The notes: generated from the letters alone by a model not told the origin. 64,000 nt of DNA from Marivita sp051859345 (GCF_051859345.1 NZ_JBHYFV010000020.1:7417-71416); one strand, 5' to 3'. Positions 26,900 through 38,258 are shown, counted from the first letter of the stretch. Numbers and translations: made by a program.

Positions 26900-26910
26900 C
26901 TCCCTCGGTT

Positions 26911-27183
26911 TCAATGGAGCGTGAATTCCCCCACCACCTGTTGCCATTCACCGGACGACAGCATCTTGCGGTGGGTATACTGCACCGAATGCAGCGGGCC
27001 GTCGATGCTGTCCTGCCAGAACTCGATGAACTCGAACAATTTGGGGTGATCCGGGGCAAGATCGTACTCCTGCCAGACAAACGTGTTCAGGACATGCCTG
27101 TAATCGGGCATCCTGTAATACAGTTGCGCGGTGGTCAGGCCATAGCCCCGCAGCATCAACTCGGTTTCACTCATGTCAGTCAT
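26911..27183 (-). CDS. usg: Usg family protein
   Basis: A 90-residue member of the alphaproteobacterial Usg family. LMLRGYGLTTAQLYYRMPDY, FVWQEYDLAPDHPKLFEF and FWQDSIDGPLHSVQYTHRK are all family-conserved stretches. Function unknown; the name comes from its original description upstream of another gene. The start at 27183 has GAGG six bases upstream; the frame is open to 27297 but without a ribosome site. Divergent from gyrA with ~200 AT-rich bases between. Confidence 0.88.
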   Translation of the reverse strand: MTDMSETELMLRGYGLTTAQLYYRMPDYRHVLNTFVWQEYDLAPDHPKLFEFIEFWQDSIDGPLHSVQYTHRKMLSSGEWQQVVGEFTLH

Positions 27184-27387
27184 GCAAACCTCATTCTTTT
27201 TTTCTTGTAAGGGCGAGTTTGCCATGGATTCGTTGCTTTTCAATGAAAACAATATGTTAGCCAGCACATGATCCGAGTGCCAATGTTGTTCTGCCACTAA
27301 TTTGGTCTAGTGGATTGCAGCCTACATCCTGTCTCTGATATACAGACAGATAACAAAATATAGAAAAACAGATAGCAGGCTATCCTC

Positions 27388-30120
<2,733 letters not shown>

Positions 30121-30173
30121 CCGATTTCCACTTGAGGTTTGGTCTGCAACCCTCTGACCTAATTGCATTACAA

Positions 30174-30201
30174 AACGGTGCGAGATTTTTCTCGCGCCGT
30201 T
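30174..30201 (+). terminator. Rho-independent terminator of gyrA
   Basis: A 12-bp stem AACGGTGCGAGA / TCTCGCGCCGTT (one G-U) with a TTTT loop, followed by TTGC, 54 bases after the gyrA stop. The strongest hairpin in the region. Confidence 0.8.
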
Positions 30202-30570
30202 TTGCATTTGTGTTAAGCAACGCGACTATTTTCGCCGCCGAGGCAGTGTTCAAGAAATAACGCGTGGCGCACCCCCAGCTTTCACGCCGATTTCACGGGG
30301 AAAAGTGTCCCGAGGTCAGGTATTCCTTACCTGCGCTTACTTTGCGTCAGGTGTAGACAGATCAAGTTAGAATGGTTCGAAACGGCATGTTGATCCGACA
30401 CAATATTTCCTTGGGGCGGATCACCCATCAAATTCATGTCGTGGGGAGTAACGAGTTTTAAATTGGACCTTTTCAAATTCCGCGTCTGTGGCGGCCCTCA
30501 TCCACTGCTGACGCTCTATTTCAAACGTTTGGCCCGACTTCCCGCACAGGTGGGGGTCGGGTCTATTTTT
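30202..30570 (+). ncRNA. Candidate intergenic small RNA ending in a strong terminator
   Basis: Between the gyrA terminator and the olsA gene on the other strand are ~430 bases without a convincing gene. They end in a second, independent plus-strand terminator at 30533-30570: CCCGAC / GTCGGG extended by G-U and C-G pairs, then TCTATTTTT. A terminator needs a transcript, and gyrA already has its own, so a small RNA or very short mRNA starting after 30202 is likely. An internal hairpin CAGGTA-TTCCT-TACCTG lies at 30317-30333. Promoter and 5' end are not defined. An 80-residue frame from 30436 runs through the terminator and is unlikely. Confidence 0.4.
30533..30570 (+). terminator. Terminator with TCTATTTTT tail, plus strand
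   Basis: Stem CCCGAC (30533-30538) with GTCGGG (30556-30561), extended inward by two G-U and two C-G pairs, then TCTATTTTT. On the minus strand no T-run follows the stem, so it does not serve olsA. Confidence 0.7.
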
Positions 30571-30629
30571 CTGGCCCCGGCTTTCAGCCCAACCCGATCT
30601 GATTTGCAAAATACCATCCAGACAACAGC

Positions 30630-31457
30630 TTATTCAATCAGTCGGCTATGTGCAGACCGGACCTGTTCTTCGAGATAGCGCGCAAGCGATTTGCGATTGG
30701 GAAAATCGTCAACCCGAACCGGTGCGTGATAGACCAATTCAACCGTCCCCTGTTTTCGTTGGGCAAGCACCTTGAGCAGATGTTCACCAAAACCCATATC
30801 GCCCCACCAGCCATAAAATCGGGGATCGGTGCCGTCGGGGGGATGGTAGATCACCGTGACCGGCTGAATATGCATGTCATGCACAATCGCGTCTGAAAAG
30901 AAGGGGGCAAAAAGAGTCGGTTTGAACGGCAAGACCCGAAGCGAATCCGTGGATGTCCCTTCGGGAAAGAAGAGCAGGCGGTGGCCATGCGAAAGCCGTT
31001 CTTCGAAAACGAAAACCTGGTTTTTTACATCACGCGGATCGCGTTTGATGAACACCGTTCCCGTGGCGCGGGCAAGCCAGCCGATTCCGGGCCATGATGC
31101 GACTTCGGACTTGGATACAAAATAAACGTTCTTGCGCGCGTTGAGCGCAAAGATATCAAGCCATGAGCTGTGGTTTGCCACCACCGCCCCCGGCACCTTC
31201 AAGCGCGGCCCCCGGACCAGCAGTCCGAGCCCCATGATCACAAAGGTCGTGCGGCAGACCGCCTGCGTGATATAGGGGGTGACAGGCCGATCAACACCGA
31301 AGAGCGGTTTTTCAAAAAGCCGTGCAATGAGCAAAAGCGCCAATCCGCCAAACACCACAAGACCAAGCAATGCGCCACGCAGCACCACGCGACCCCATCC
31401 AAGAGCCGAGACGGGTTCAGGTGCAATCGGGTCGCCGTTGTTCCAGGTCGGGCTCAT
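30630..31457 (-). CDS. olsA: Lyso-ornithine lipid / 1-acylglycerol-3-phosphate O-acyltransferase
   Basis: 275-residue membrane-associated PlsC-type acyltransferase. A hydrophobic N-terminal segment (about 28-46) precedes NHSSWLD (95-101, the H-x4-D catalytic motif) and FPEGTSTDS (164-172). By fold it could acylate lysophosphatidic acid, but it starts inside the stop of an OlsB gene (ATGA, four-base overlap), the olsB-olsA arrangement. I therefore call it OlsA, which adds the second acyl chain to lyso-ornithine lipid in the inner membrane. Family members can accept lysophospholipids or lyso-glutamine lipid too. Confidence 0.85.
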   Translation of the reverse strand: MSPTWNNGDPIAPEPVSALGWGRVVLRGALLGLVVFGGLALLLIARLFEKPLFGVDRPVTPYITQAVCRTTFVIMGLGLLVRGPRLKVPGAVVANHSSWLDIFALNARKNVYFVSKSEVASWPGIGWLARATGTVFIKRDPRDVKNQVFVFEERLSHGHRLLFFPEGTSTDSLRVLPFKPTLFAPFFSDAIVHDMHIQPVTVIYHPPDGTDPRFYGWWGDMGFGEHLLKVLAQRKQGTVELVYHAPVRVDDFPNRKSLARYLEEQVRSAHSRLIE

Positions 31458-32224
31458 GACCCGCGCCGGGGCGCACGCCGAAGCGCAGCGGAATCAAGCT
31501 GTGATGTCTCAAGGATGAGACAGACATCTGTCGTATTGAAGGCATGATCGACAAAGACCCCCTGCCCGATTGTGCCCCCCAGTTTCAGATAGGCTTTGAT
31601 CAGCGCAGGCGTGGCGCGCATGGCGGCTTTTTTGTCGATACGCTCGGGTGACAAGATCGGCTCGGACTGTGGCATCCGCGATGTGACGCGCAGCTTTGGC
31701 GGTGCCAGATAAGCAGTGTGCAGATGCGATATCGGCTGTCGCAGTTGGGTCAGATCGGTGCCGTGAAAGCTTGCTGTGCCGAACAGGATTTCGATGTCGC
31801 GGGCGGCGACGTAGTCGGCCAGACCCTGCCACAAGGCCATCATCCCCGCCCCGCCGCGATGATCGCGATGCAGGCAGGTCCGGCCCAGTTCCAGCAACGG
31901 GCGACCCGAGTGTTGGAGCAGCGACAGGTCAAATTCCGACGCGGAATAAAACCGCCCGGCACCGGCAGCATGATCCTGCGTCATCAGACGATAGACTCCG
32001 ACAACGCCATCGGTGTCGGTTTCAGGATGCCGCGTATCGCGCAAAAGAAGGTGATCAGCGTGGGAATCAAAACAATCGGTCTCTAATCGGAGCGTATGGT
32101 CCACACCGGCGCCGCCGCCGCCCAATTCTGCAACGAACACGTCATAACGCAACCTTTGCGCCGCGCGGATATCGTCTTCCGACTGCGCCAGGGACACATG
32201 AAAAGAAGGTGCGTTCTGAAGCAT
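31454..32224 (-). CDS. olsB: L-ornithine N-alpha-acyltransferase OlsB
   Basis: GNAT-fold acyltransferase moving a 3-hydroxyacyl group from ACP to ornithine, the first step of ornithine-lipid synthesis. About 256 residues. QRLRYDVFVAELG (about 27), DHLLLRD, GVVGVYRLM, FYSASEFDL, LLELGRTCLHRDHRGGAGMM and HLHTAYLAPPKLRV follow the OlsB pattern. The start is ATG 32224 (TTG 32236 is an alternative). Followed without a gap by olsA. A near-match to a CtrA site (TTAA-N7-TCAA) lies about 100 bases upstream. Phosphate-starvation control is common for such genes, but I found no clear Pho box. Confidence 0.9.
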   Translation of the reverse strand: MLQNAPSFHVSLAQSEDDIRAAQRLRYDVFVAELGGGGAGVDHTLRLETDCFDSHADHLLLRDTRHPETDTDGVVGVYRLMTQDHAAGAGRFYSASEFDLSLLQHSGRPLLELGRTCLHRDHRGGAGMMALWQGLADYVAARDIEILFGTASFHGTDLTQLRQPISHLHTAYLAPPKLRVTSRMPQSEPILSPERIDKKAAMRATPALIKAYLKLGGTIGQGVFVDHAFNTTDVCLILETSQLDSAALRRAPRRGS

Positions 32225-32351
32225 GGGGACTGCCAATCTCTGTCGCAGCCACTGTAATGCGCGCCTTGGTGACGCGCAACGGCGTCGGGCTGATCGAAAA
32301 AACCGTTCTGCTCGGAGAAATTAAGGTTTTATCAACTCTTGGTTGCCATGT

Positions 32352-32534
32352 TTACTCATCGAAGACAGGAAGCAGTGTAATTCGGGATCCATCGATCACC
32401 ACTTTGCCAACTTCGCGGAAATTCACGGTGATCCTGTCACCGATATTGGACTGGACCTGGCCGATGCCCCATTCCGGTTCTGCGGGATGGCGGACAAGGG
32501 AACCGGGTTCCAACAGGCCGTTGAGGTCAGACAT
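32352..32534 (-). CDS. DUF3553 protein
   Basis: 60-residue DUF3553-type protein: LLEPGSLVRHPAEPEWGIGQ, then GDRITVNFREVGKVVIDG, a short SH3-like beta fold similar to the CarD/UvrD-tail type region. AAGGAG lies seven bases before ATG 32534. Divergent from chpT with only 33 bases between start codons, so the two promoters must overlap or be further inside. Function unknown. Confidence 0.82.
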   Translation of the reverse strand: MSDLNGLLEPGSLVRHPAEPEWGIGQVQSNIGDRITVNFREVGKVVIDGSRITLLPVFDE

Positions 32535-32567
32535 AATCGGGCTCCTTGGTGTGTATTGGAGGATATA

Positions 32568-33197
32568 GTGCGTCATGACGACCCTTCACTGGCTGCATTG
32601 ATCGGATCGCGGATTTGCCACGATCTGATTAGCCCAATTGGCGCAATTTCCAATGGGTTGGAATTGTTTGGTCTGGCGGGCGCGGCACCGGATGGTCCGG
32701 AAATGTCCCTGATCCAGCAAAGCTGCGACAACGCCACCGCGCGAATCCGCTTCTTCCGCATCGCTTTTGGCAGCGCCGGGGATAGCCGGCCTGTACCGGC
32801 CACAGAGGCGCGCAAGACATTGGCCGATCATTACGCAGCAACGCGGATCGCCACCGATTGGCATGTCACGGCGGATCTGGGGCGGGACGTGACCCAGTTG
32901 GCGTACCTGTCCGTTCTATGTCTCGAATCCGCCCTGCCAAAAGGCGGTCTCTTGTCGGTTGCGCTGGACGGATCCGCCTTGGTGAGCACGGCAGAGGCTG
33001 ATATCGTGCGGACCGATACATCCCTCTGGACCGATCTGACCAATGGCTGCACCGGCGGACCGAAACACCTGCTGCCTACCGATGTGCAGTTTGCGCTGCT
33101 TGCCCGCCTCTGCGAGGATCACGGCATCACACCCGTGCTTGGGACACAGGCGGGACTGGCGCAATTGACACTCGCCCTACCCGGCAAGGACAGCTGA
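32568..33197 (+). CDS. chpT: Histidine phosphotransferase ChpT
   Basis: Shuttles phosphate from the CckA receiver domain to CtrA (and CpdR). 209 residues: an N-terminal DHp-like helical hairpin with the phospho-histidine in GSRICHDLISPIGAISNGLE (His18) and a degenerate ATPase-like domain without nucleotide-binding boxes. The start is GTG 32568, preceded by GGAGG at 32558-32562; no ATG in the frame has a comparable site. The 3' end overlaps the convergent HDAC-like gene by 21 bases. The partner kinase gene cckA is ~27 kb away in this window. Confidence 0.9.
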   Translation: MRHDDPSLAALIGSRICHDLISPIGAISNGLELFGLAGAAPDGPEMSLIQQSCDNATARIRFFRIAFGSAGDSRPVPATEARKTLADHYAATRIATDWHVTADLGRDVTQLAYLSVLCLESALPKGGLLSVALDGSALVSTAEADIVRTDTSLWTDLTNGCTGGPKHLLPTDVQFALLARLCEDHGITPVLGTQAGLAQLTLALPGKDS

Positions 33198-34280
33198 GCG
33201 CGCTTTCAGCATGGCAACCGTATGGCGCACCTGATCCGAAACCGGACCATGGCGCGGCGGATCAAGAAGCGTCGTCAACAGCGCCTCTGACGGTTGGGCT
33301 TTGCGGGTCCAGCCAAGGGCGCGCAAGATATCGGATGCGGGCGCGGGCAGTTGATCGGGAATGTCGTGCCCGGCGATGGTTGCCCAGACACAGGTCCAGG
33401 CGCGACCTACACTCCATGGGTTATAGCCTCCGCCTCCGGACACGATGAGCCGCGGTGCGAGGGACCGCAGCGCCGTTACGGCCCCAACATGGCAACGGTT
33501 TGAAAGAGCCAGCCGCGACAGCGGATCTTCGGTCACGGCATCTGCGCCACATTGCAGGTAAACCGCATCCGGCCTGTGACGGGACACGGCGGGCAGGATC
33601 ACCTCGTTCAGGATCAGGTCGAACTCGGTATCATTGAACCCACTCGGCACGGGGATGTTGATGGCAGCGCCTTCACCATCATCGTCCAAAGCGCCCGTAA
33701 ACGGCCAGCGCCGGTCTTCATGCACCGAAATCATCCGCACCGCCTCCGATCCGTTGAAGGCAACCGCCACCCCGTCGCAATGATGCGCATCAATGTCCAC
33801 ATAGGCGATACGGCGCAGCCCCATCGCGCGCAGACGCTGGATCGTCAGGACCGGTTCGTTGACATAGCAAAAGCCGTTTGCGCGATCCGGCAACCCGTGA
33901 TGTGTGCCGCCGCCTGGGTTGTAGGCCACCCCACCGGTGCGCACGATCTCTGCCGCCAGCAGACCACCACCCGCCGCCGTTGCCGGACGGCGATAAACTT
34001 CGGGGAAAACCGGGTTCGACAAGGTGCCAAGCCCATGTGCGAGGTTTGGGCGCTGCGTGTCTTCCGCGGTCAGGAGCGCGTCGATATAGGCGTCGGTGTG
34101 AAAGCCCGAAAGCGCACCTGGCTTGGCGCAGGGGCTGGTGCGGTAACGCTCCGGGGGCAGCCAGTCCAGAGCCCGGCACAGGTCCATCACGGTCGGCACA
34201 CGCGGGATCGACAGCGGATGACGCGCGCCATAGCTTGAGCCGCGATAAATCCGGGCGCCGATGAAGATGGGGTCACTCAT
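33177..34280 (-). CDS. Histone deacetylase-family amidohydrolase (AcuC-like)
   Basis: 367-residue arginase/deacetylase-fold zinc hydrolase. Catalytic His127/His128 are in NPGGGTHHGLPDRANGFCY, the zinc ligands Asp164 and His166 in VDIDAHHCDG, and Asp247 in LQCGADAV; VSGGGGYN is the tyrosine-bearing loop. The known family includes AcuC, acetylpolyamine amidohydrolase and bacterial HDACs; the substrate here is unknown (acetyl-lysine proteins or acetylpolyamines). It overlaps chpT tail to tail. Confidence 0.88.
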   Translation of the reverse strand: MSDPIFIGARIYRGSSYGARHPLSIPRVPTVMDLCRALDWLPPERYRTSPCAKPGALSGFHTDAYIDALLTAEDTQRPNLAHGLGTLSNPVFPEVYRRPATAAGGGLLAAEIVRTGGVAYNPGGGTHHGLPDRANGFCYVNEPVLTIQRLRAMGLRRIAYVDIDAHHCDGVAVAFNGSEAVRMISVHEDRRWPFTGALDDDGEGAAINIPVPSGFNDTEFDLILNEVILPAVSRHRPDAVYLQCGADAVTEDPLSRLALSNRCHVGAVTALRSLAPRLIVSGGGGYNPWSVGRAWTCVWATIAGHDIPDQLPAPASDILRALGWTRKAQPSEALLTTLLDPPRHGPVSDQVRHTVAMLKARSAVLAG

Positions 34281-34326
34281 GCGACGTCAGATAGGACGGT
34301 GCGCCACAGCGGCCATGCGGCGGATC

Positions 34327-34367
34327 AAAACGCGTCACCGCGTTTTGACCCTCCGTTGACGGAGGGT
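34327..34367. terminator. Two adjacent hairpins between the uup-like and HDAC-like genes
   Basis: Hairpin 1: AAAACGCG-TCAC-CGCGTTTT (34327-34346). Hairpin 2: ACCCTCCG-TTGA-CGGAGGGT (34348-34367), which ends at the base before the ABC-F stop codon. On the minus strand hairpin 2 comes first and hairpin 1 with its T-rich arm second. Probably the ABC-F gene terminator. Confidence 0.7.
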
Positions 34368-36182
34368 TCACCCGGCCTCGGCCTTTTCCGAAAGTTCCAG
34401 CCAAAGATCTTCTGCTTCGGCCAGCGCAGACTGACGTGCAACAAGCGCCTCGCTTGCTTTCTTGAATTTCAGCGGTTCCCGGCTGAACAGGTCCGGATCG
34501 GACATCAAGGTTTCGAGCTTGGCGATTTCCGCGGTCAGGCGGTCAATCTCGGCTGGCAGTTCTTCAAGTTTGTGTTTCTCGGTAAAGCTGAGACCGGATT
34601 TGGTTTTCTGCGCAGGCGCCGGTTTGGAGTTGTGCTTTGGCGCCGCGCGGGACGGGCTGTTGTCGACATCACCTTCGCCCCGCTGCGCGCGATAGTCGCT
34701 CCAGCCGCCGGCATAGACAGTGGCGCGGCCCCTGCCCTCCATCGCGATTGTGGTTGATGCGACGCGGTCCAGAAAATCGCGGTCGTGGCTGATCAGCAGG
34801 ACGGTGCCGTCATAGTCGCCCAGCAGATCCTGCAACAGGTCCAGCGTTTCAACATCCAGATCGTTGGTCGGTTCGTCCAGAACAAGCAGGTTCGATTCCC
34901 GCGCCATGATCCGGGCCAACAGCAGACGGGCTTTCTCGCCGCCTGACAAGGACCGTACGGGCGCACGCGCCTGCGCTTCGTCGAACAGGAATTCCTTGAG
35001 ATAGCCGACAACATGTTTGGGCATGCCGCGCACCATGATCTGATCCGCCTTGCCGGACACCCGCATCTCGGGATCCCCGGTCAGGTTCTCCCACAGGCTC
35101 AGATCGCCATTCAGCTGCGCGCGGGCCTGATCGAAGATGGCGGGCACAAGGTTCGTGCCCAGCCGGACCGATCCGGAATCGGGTTCAATCTCGCCGATCA
35201 GCATCTTGATGAGCGTGGTCTTGCCGACGCCGTTGGGGCCGACAAAGGCCACCCGGTCGCCGCGTTGCACCGTCAGAGAGAAATCGCGCACGATCACGGT
35301 GTCGCCGAAAATCTTGGTCAGGCCTTTGGCCTCGATCACCTTGCGGCCGGATTTCGGACCCGATGCAAGATCCATCGCCGCCGTGTCCTGCCTCTTGATC
35401 ATGCTGCTGCGCTCCCCACGCAGCTCTTGCAGGGCGCGCACCCGGCCCATGTTGCGTTTGCGCCGGGCGCTGATGCCTTCGACGGCCCATCGTGCCTCGG
35501 ACTTGATCCGGCGATCCATCTTGTGGCGCTGGAGATCTTCCTCTTCCCAGGTCTTGTCGCGCCAGACTTCGAAGTCCGAGAAGCCCTTTTCCCGGCGGCG
35601 CACCTGCCCCCGGTCAATCCACAGCGTGGCGCGGGTCAGTTCCGACAGGAACCGTCGGTCGTGGCTGATCAAGACAAAACCCTTGCGGGTGCGTTTGAGT
35701 TCTTCTTCAAGCCAGCCGATGGCCTCGATGTCGAGATGGTTTGTCGGCTCGTCCAGCAGCATCAGTTCGGGATCCTGCGCCATCAAGCGGGCCAGGGCCG
35801 CGCGGCGACGTTCGCCGCCCGACGCGGTGCTGACCAGACGGTCAGGATCGAATTTCAACCCCTCACCTGCGCGTTCGACCTTGTAAAGTTCGGACGGCTC
35901 CAGCCCGTGCATCGCAAACGCACCCAGCGTTTCGAATTCGCTGAGGTCGGGATCCTGTTCCATGTAACCGACGCTGACGCCGGGAGACACGACGCGGTCG
36001 CCTTTGTCTGCCTCGACCAGCCCGGCCATCACCTTCATCAGGGTGGATTTGCCCGACCCGTTGCGCCCGACCAGCGCCACCCGATCGCCGGGTTGCACCA
36101 CAAGGCTGAGGTCGTGAAACACAGGGTCACCACCGAAGGTGAGCGAGATTTCGTTGAGTTGAAGAAGGGGGATGCTGGCCAT
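34368..36182 (-). CDS. uup: ABC-F ATPase (Uup-like)
   Basis: 604-residue soluble twin-ATPase of the ABC-F class, acting on ribosomes rather than in transport. Domain 1: Walker A GRNGSGKST, signature ASGGERRRAALA, LLDEPTNHLDIE. The interdomain linker (about 225-270) is rich in basic helix. Domain 2: GPNGVGKTT, LSGGEKARLLLA, VLDEPTNDLDVE. A C-terminal coiled-coil (about 530-600, with ELPAEIDRLTAEIAKLE) is the mark of Uup, which binds DNA/ribosome. It precedes the aminolipid acyltransferase-like gene's terminus by ten bases on the same strand. Confidence 0.9.
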   Translation of the reverse strand: MASIPLLQLNEISLTFGGDPVFHDLSLVVQPGDRVALVGRNGSGKSTLMKVMAGLVEADKGDRVVSPGVSVGYMEQDPDLSEFETLGAFAMHGLEPSELYKVERAGEGLKFDPDRLVSTASGGERRRAALARLMAQDPELMLLDEPTNHLDIEAIGWLEEELKRTRKGFVLISHDRRFLSELTRATLWIDRGQVRRREKGFSDFEVWRDKTWEEEDLQRHKMDRRIKSEARWAVEGISARRKRNMGRVRALQELRGERSSMIKRQDTAAMDLASGPKSGRKVIEAKGLTKIFGDTVIVRDFSLTVQRGDRVAFVGPNGVGKTTLIKMLIGEIEPDSGSVRLGTNLVPAIFDQARAQLNGDLSLWENLTGDPEMRVSGKADQIMVRGMPKHVVGYLKEFLFDEAQARAPVRSLSGGEKARLLLARIMARESNLLVLDEPTNDLDVETLDLLQDLLGDYDGTVLLISHDRDFLDRVASTTIAMEGRGRATVYAGGWSDYRAQRGEGDVDNSPSRAAPKHNSKPAPAQKTKSGLSFTEKHKLEELPAEIDRLTAEIAKLETLMSDPDLFSREPLKFKKASEALVARQSALAEAEDLWLELSEKAEAG

Positions 36183-36191
36183 GGCCTCGCG

Positions 36192-36992
36192 CTACGGCGC
36201 GGCGGGCGCAAGGTCAAGGGGCTTGGGTCGTGCAGATCGGGCAAGTTTCGCCAAAGCGCGCAGGCGGTGTTTGCGTGGTTCGGGAATGGCGTCGACGCAC
36301 AGACCTGTGAACACATGCAGCGTGTCAAGCTGGGTGTCCTGCACCGCATGGTCGCTGACCCAGCCGCCCATGTTGAGATAGCTGCGCAAGAGGTGCGGAA
36401 GGGATGCCGGTCCAGCGCCGGTGCGTGGCAGGTCAATCGCCGTTGGGGACATCCGGTGCGGGCGCAGTGGGACCGGGCCGAGATGGTTCTCGCGCAACGC
36501 CGCAAGCGCGCTGCGGTGCTTTTCGGGCTGCGCGCCGCGAAACGAACTGCATCCGATCAGCATTCGCACACCCAGCGCGTCAACCATCGCGGCCAGTGCC
36601 GCCCATGCCAGTCGCAAGGCCGTTGCGTCTGAAGGACCGTCGCTTTGACAGACGCGACCAAGGTCCAGAAAGGGGCCCTGTAGCGTCGTCAGCGGGCTGA
36701 GATCGTAAAACTGGCCGGTATAAGTGTCTGCAAGGCCAGAGGCGTTTGGGATCAGACGCGCGCGGAACGCGACCTTCACCTGACCCGGAGGGGAATCGAC
36801 CAGTCCGTGCAGGCAATCTGCGTCAAAGCGATCCTCATCCGGCTTGCCTTGTCCAAATGCCTTTGTCCGCAGGACCAGCGCCTGTTGACGGATGTCGGCG
36901 TCGCGGCTGATGACCGCGCGATATGCACCAAGCTGCAGACAGATCGAGTCGTCCCTGGCAGCGACAGAGCGCGCCGCTGCCGAGAGGGTCAT
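36192..36992 (-). CDS. OlsB-like N-acyltransferase (candidate glutamine-lipid synthase GlsB)
   Basis: 266-residue GNAT-type acyltransferase, a divergent homologue of the OlsB at 31454-32224: shared order of IRQQALVLRTKAF, DADCLHGLV, GQFYDLSPL, GPFLDLGRVCQ, LIGCSSFRGAQPEKH and SYLNMGGWVSDHAV (compare AYLKLGGTIGQGVFVDHAF in OlsB). It lacks the usual CLHRDHRGG stretch. In marine Rhodobacteraceae a second OlsB homologue, GlsB, acylates glutamine, with OlsA adding the second chain; this gene fits that role by family and by presence beside olsBA, but substrate is inferred. Its start overlaps the bamE-like stop (TGATG). Confidence 0.65.
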   Translation of the reverse strand: MTLSAAARSVAARDDSICLQLGAYRAVISRDADIRQQALVLRTKAFGQGKPDEDRFDADCLHGLVDSPPGQVKVAFRARLIPNASGLADTYTGQFYDLSPLTTLQGPFLDLGRVCQSDGPSDATALRLAWAALAAMVDALGVRMLIGCSSFRGAQPEKHRSALAALRENHLGPVPLRPHRMSPTAIDLPRTGAGPASLPHLLRSYLNMGGWVSDHAVQDTQLDTLHVFTGLCVDAIPEPRKHRLRALAKLARSARPKPLDLAPAAP

Positions 36993-37447
36993 CAGTTAAA
37001 GAAGTCAGCAGCGTTGATGCCGCCGATATTGCCGAACAATTTGCGGATGAAGCTGATATCGCCATCGCCGGACCGGGTGATGCGGCGTGTCAGTGGCACG
37101 ACCTGTCCGTCTTCCAGACCGTAACGTTCGATGTTCTCGACCACGCCATCTGCGTCAAAGGTGATGGCCAGCACTTCGCGATCCACCACTTCGGGGCGTT
37201 GCCATGCAAAATGGCGCACATCGCTTTCGATGTAATAGAAGCCGGATTCGTTCAGGGTGCCGGATGTCGATGGCACGCCGATCAGGTCTTCCACCGTGCC
37301 GCGCGTGTCGACGCCCGGAACGATCTGCTGCAAGTCTTCTTCGGACGGGACATAGCCATGCGAGCGATAGCGCGCCGTGCAACCGGCAAGCGATATGCAC
37401 AGAAGCGTCACAAGCCCGATCCTGAGTGTCGATCTGATGCCCTGCAT
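36992..37447 (-). CDS. bamE: BamE/SmpA-OmlA family outer-membrane lipoprotein
   Basis: 151 residues. The signal peptide ends in the lipobox LAGC (Cys23), so it is lipid-anchored, probably in the outer membrane. The SmpA/OmlA fold follows: DLQQIVPGVDTRGTVEDLIGVPS, GFYYIESD, then EVLAITFDADGVVENIERYGLEDG. In other bacteria BamE stabilises the BamD-BamA complex for outer-membrane protein insertion. Divergent from the yceD-rpmF-plsX cluster, the usual neighbour order in Rhodobacterales. Confidence 0.88.
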   Translation of the reverse strand: MQGIRSTLRIGLVTLLCISLAGCTARYRSHGYVPSEEDLQQIVPGVDTRGTVEDLIGVPSTSGTLNESGFYYIESDVRHFAWQRPEVVDREVLAITFDADGVVENIERYGLEDGQVVPLTRRITRSGDGDISFIRKLFGNIGGINAADFFN

Positions 37448-37534
37448 GGCGCCTCTCTTGCGTTGGCGTTCACTGCCTTCTATCCCGATTACACGGCCTT
37501 GGGCCTGTGTTCAAGCAAAGGGTGCACACAAGAT

Positions 37535-38092
37535 ATGCCACAACAGGTTCCGAAACCCGGAGAATTTCGTGTCAGCGACTTGTCGGAGCAACGCGCGACG
37601 CCGTTCGATCTTCAACCTGACGCCGCGATGCGAGACGCAATCGGCGCGCAATTGACCCTGTCCGCGCTCAGGAAATTGCGCTTTACCGGTGAAATTTCGC
37701 CTGCTGGCGCGCGCGGATGGACCTTGACGGCCAAGCTGGGGGCGACGGTGGTGCAGCCTTGCGTTGTCACCTTGGCGCCGGTCACAACGCGGATCGACGA
37801 AACGGTGGAACGGGTCTACATGCCTGCCGATTATTTTGATCACCACGAGGCCGGGGCCGAAACGGAAATGCCCGAAGACACCAGCACCGAACCATTGGGC
37901 CACATCATTTCTGCCCATGCCGCGATGATCGAATCGCTGTCTCTTGCGCTGCCGCAATATCCCCGGTCACAAGAGGCGGAACTGGGGGAAGCGGTGTTTG
38001 CAGAAGACGGTGTGACACCTCTCAGGGACGAGGACACGAAACCCTTTGCAGGCCTGGCCGGGCTGCGGGACAAGCTGGATAAAAAGTCCTGA
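37535..38092 (+). CDS. yceD: YceD/DUF177 family protein
   Basis: 185 residues, the DUF177 (YceD) family almost always found just before rpmF and plsX, as here. FRVSDLSEQRATPFDLQPD, LRKLRFTGEISPAGARGWTL, GATVVQPCVVTLAPVTTRID (with the conserved cysteine) and DEDTKPFAGLAGLRDKLDKK are typical. Linked to 23S rRNA accumulation in plants and bacteria; biochemical role unclear. ATG 37535 has AAAGGG rather far upstream (12 bases). Confidence 0.88.
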   Translation: MPQQVPKPGEFRVSDLSEQRATPFDLQPDAAMRDAIGAQLTLSALRKLRFTGEISPAGARGWTLTAKLGATVVQPCVVTLAPVTTRIDETVERVYMPADYFDHHEAGAETEMPEDTSTEPLGHIISAHAAMIESLSLALPQYPRSQEAELGEAVFAEDGVTPLRDEDTKPFAGLAGLRDKLDKKS

Positions 38093-38258
38093 AGCAAGGC
38101 ACCAGAAAACGCTTGCGGATTTCCCGTTTGCCCCTATGTTCGCGCCTTCATCCGAGGTGGGGGTTGTCACCCGGCCCGGTTTCCCCGTATGAGGCCGGAC
38201 ACACCCGAAACGCGGCATGGCGAGCATGCCACAGATTATATATAATTGAGGTTGAGAC

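Noticed and set aside
30436..30678. 80-residue plus-strand ORF
   Set aside because: Runs through the terminator at 30533-30570 and into olsA on the other strand; no good start context.
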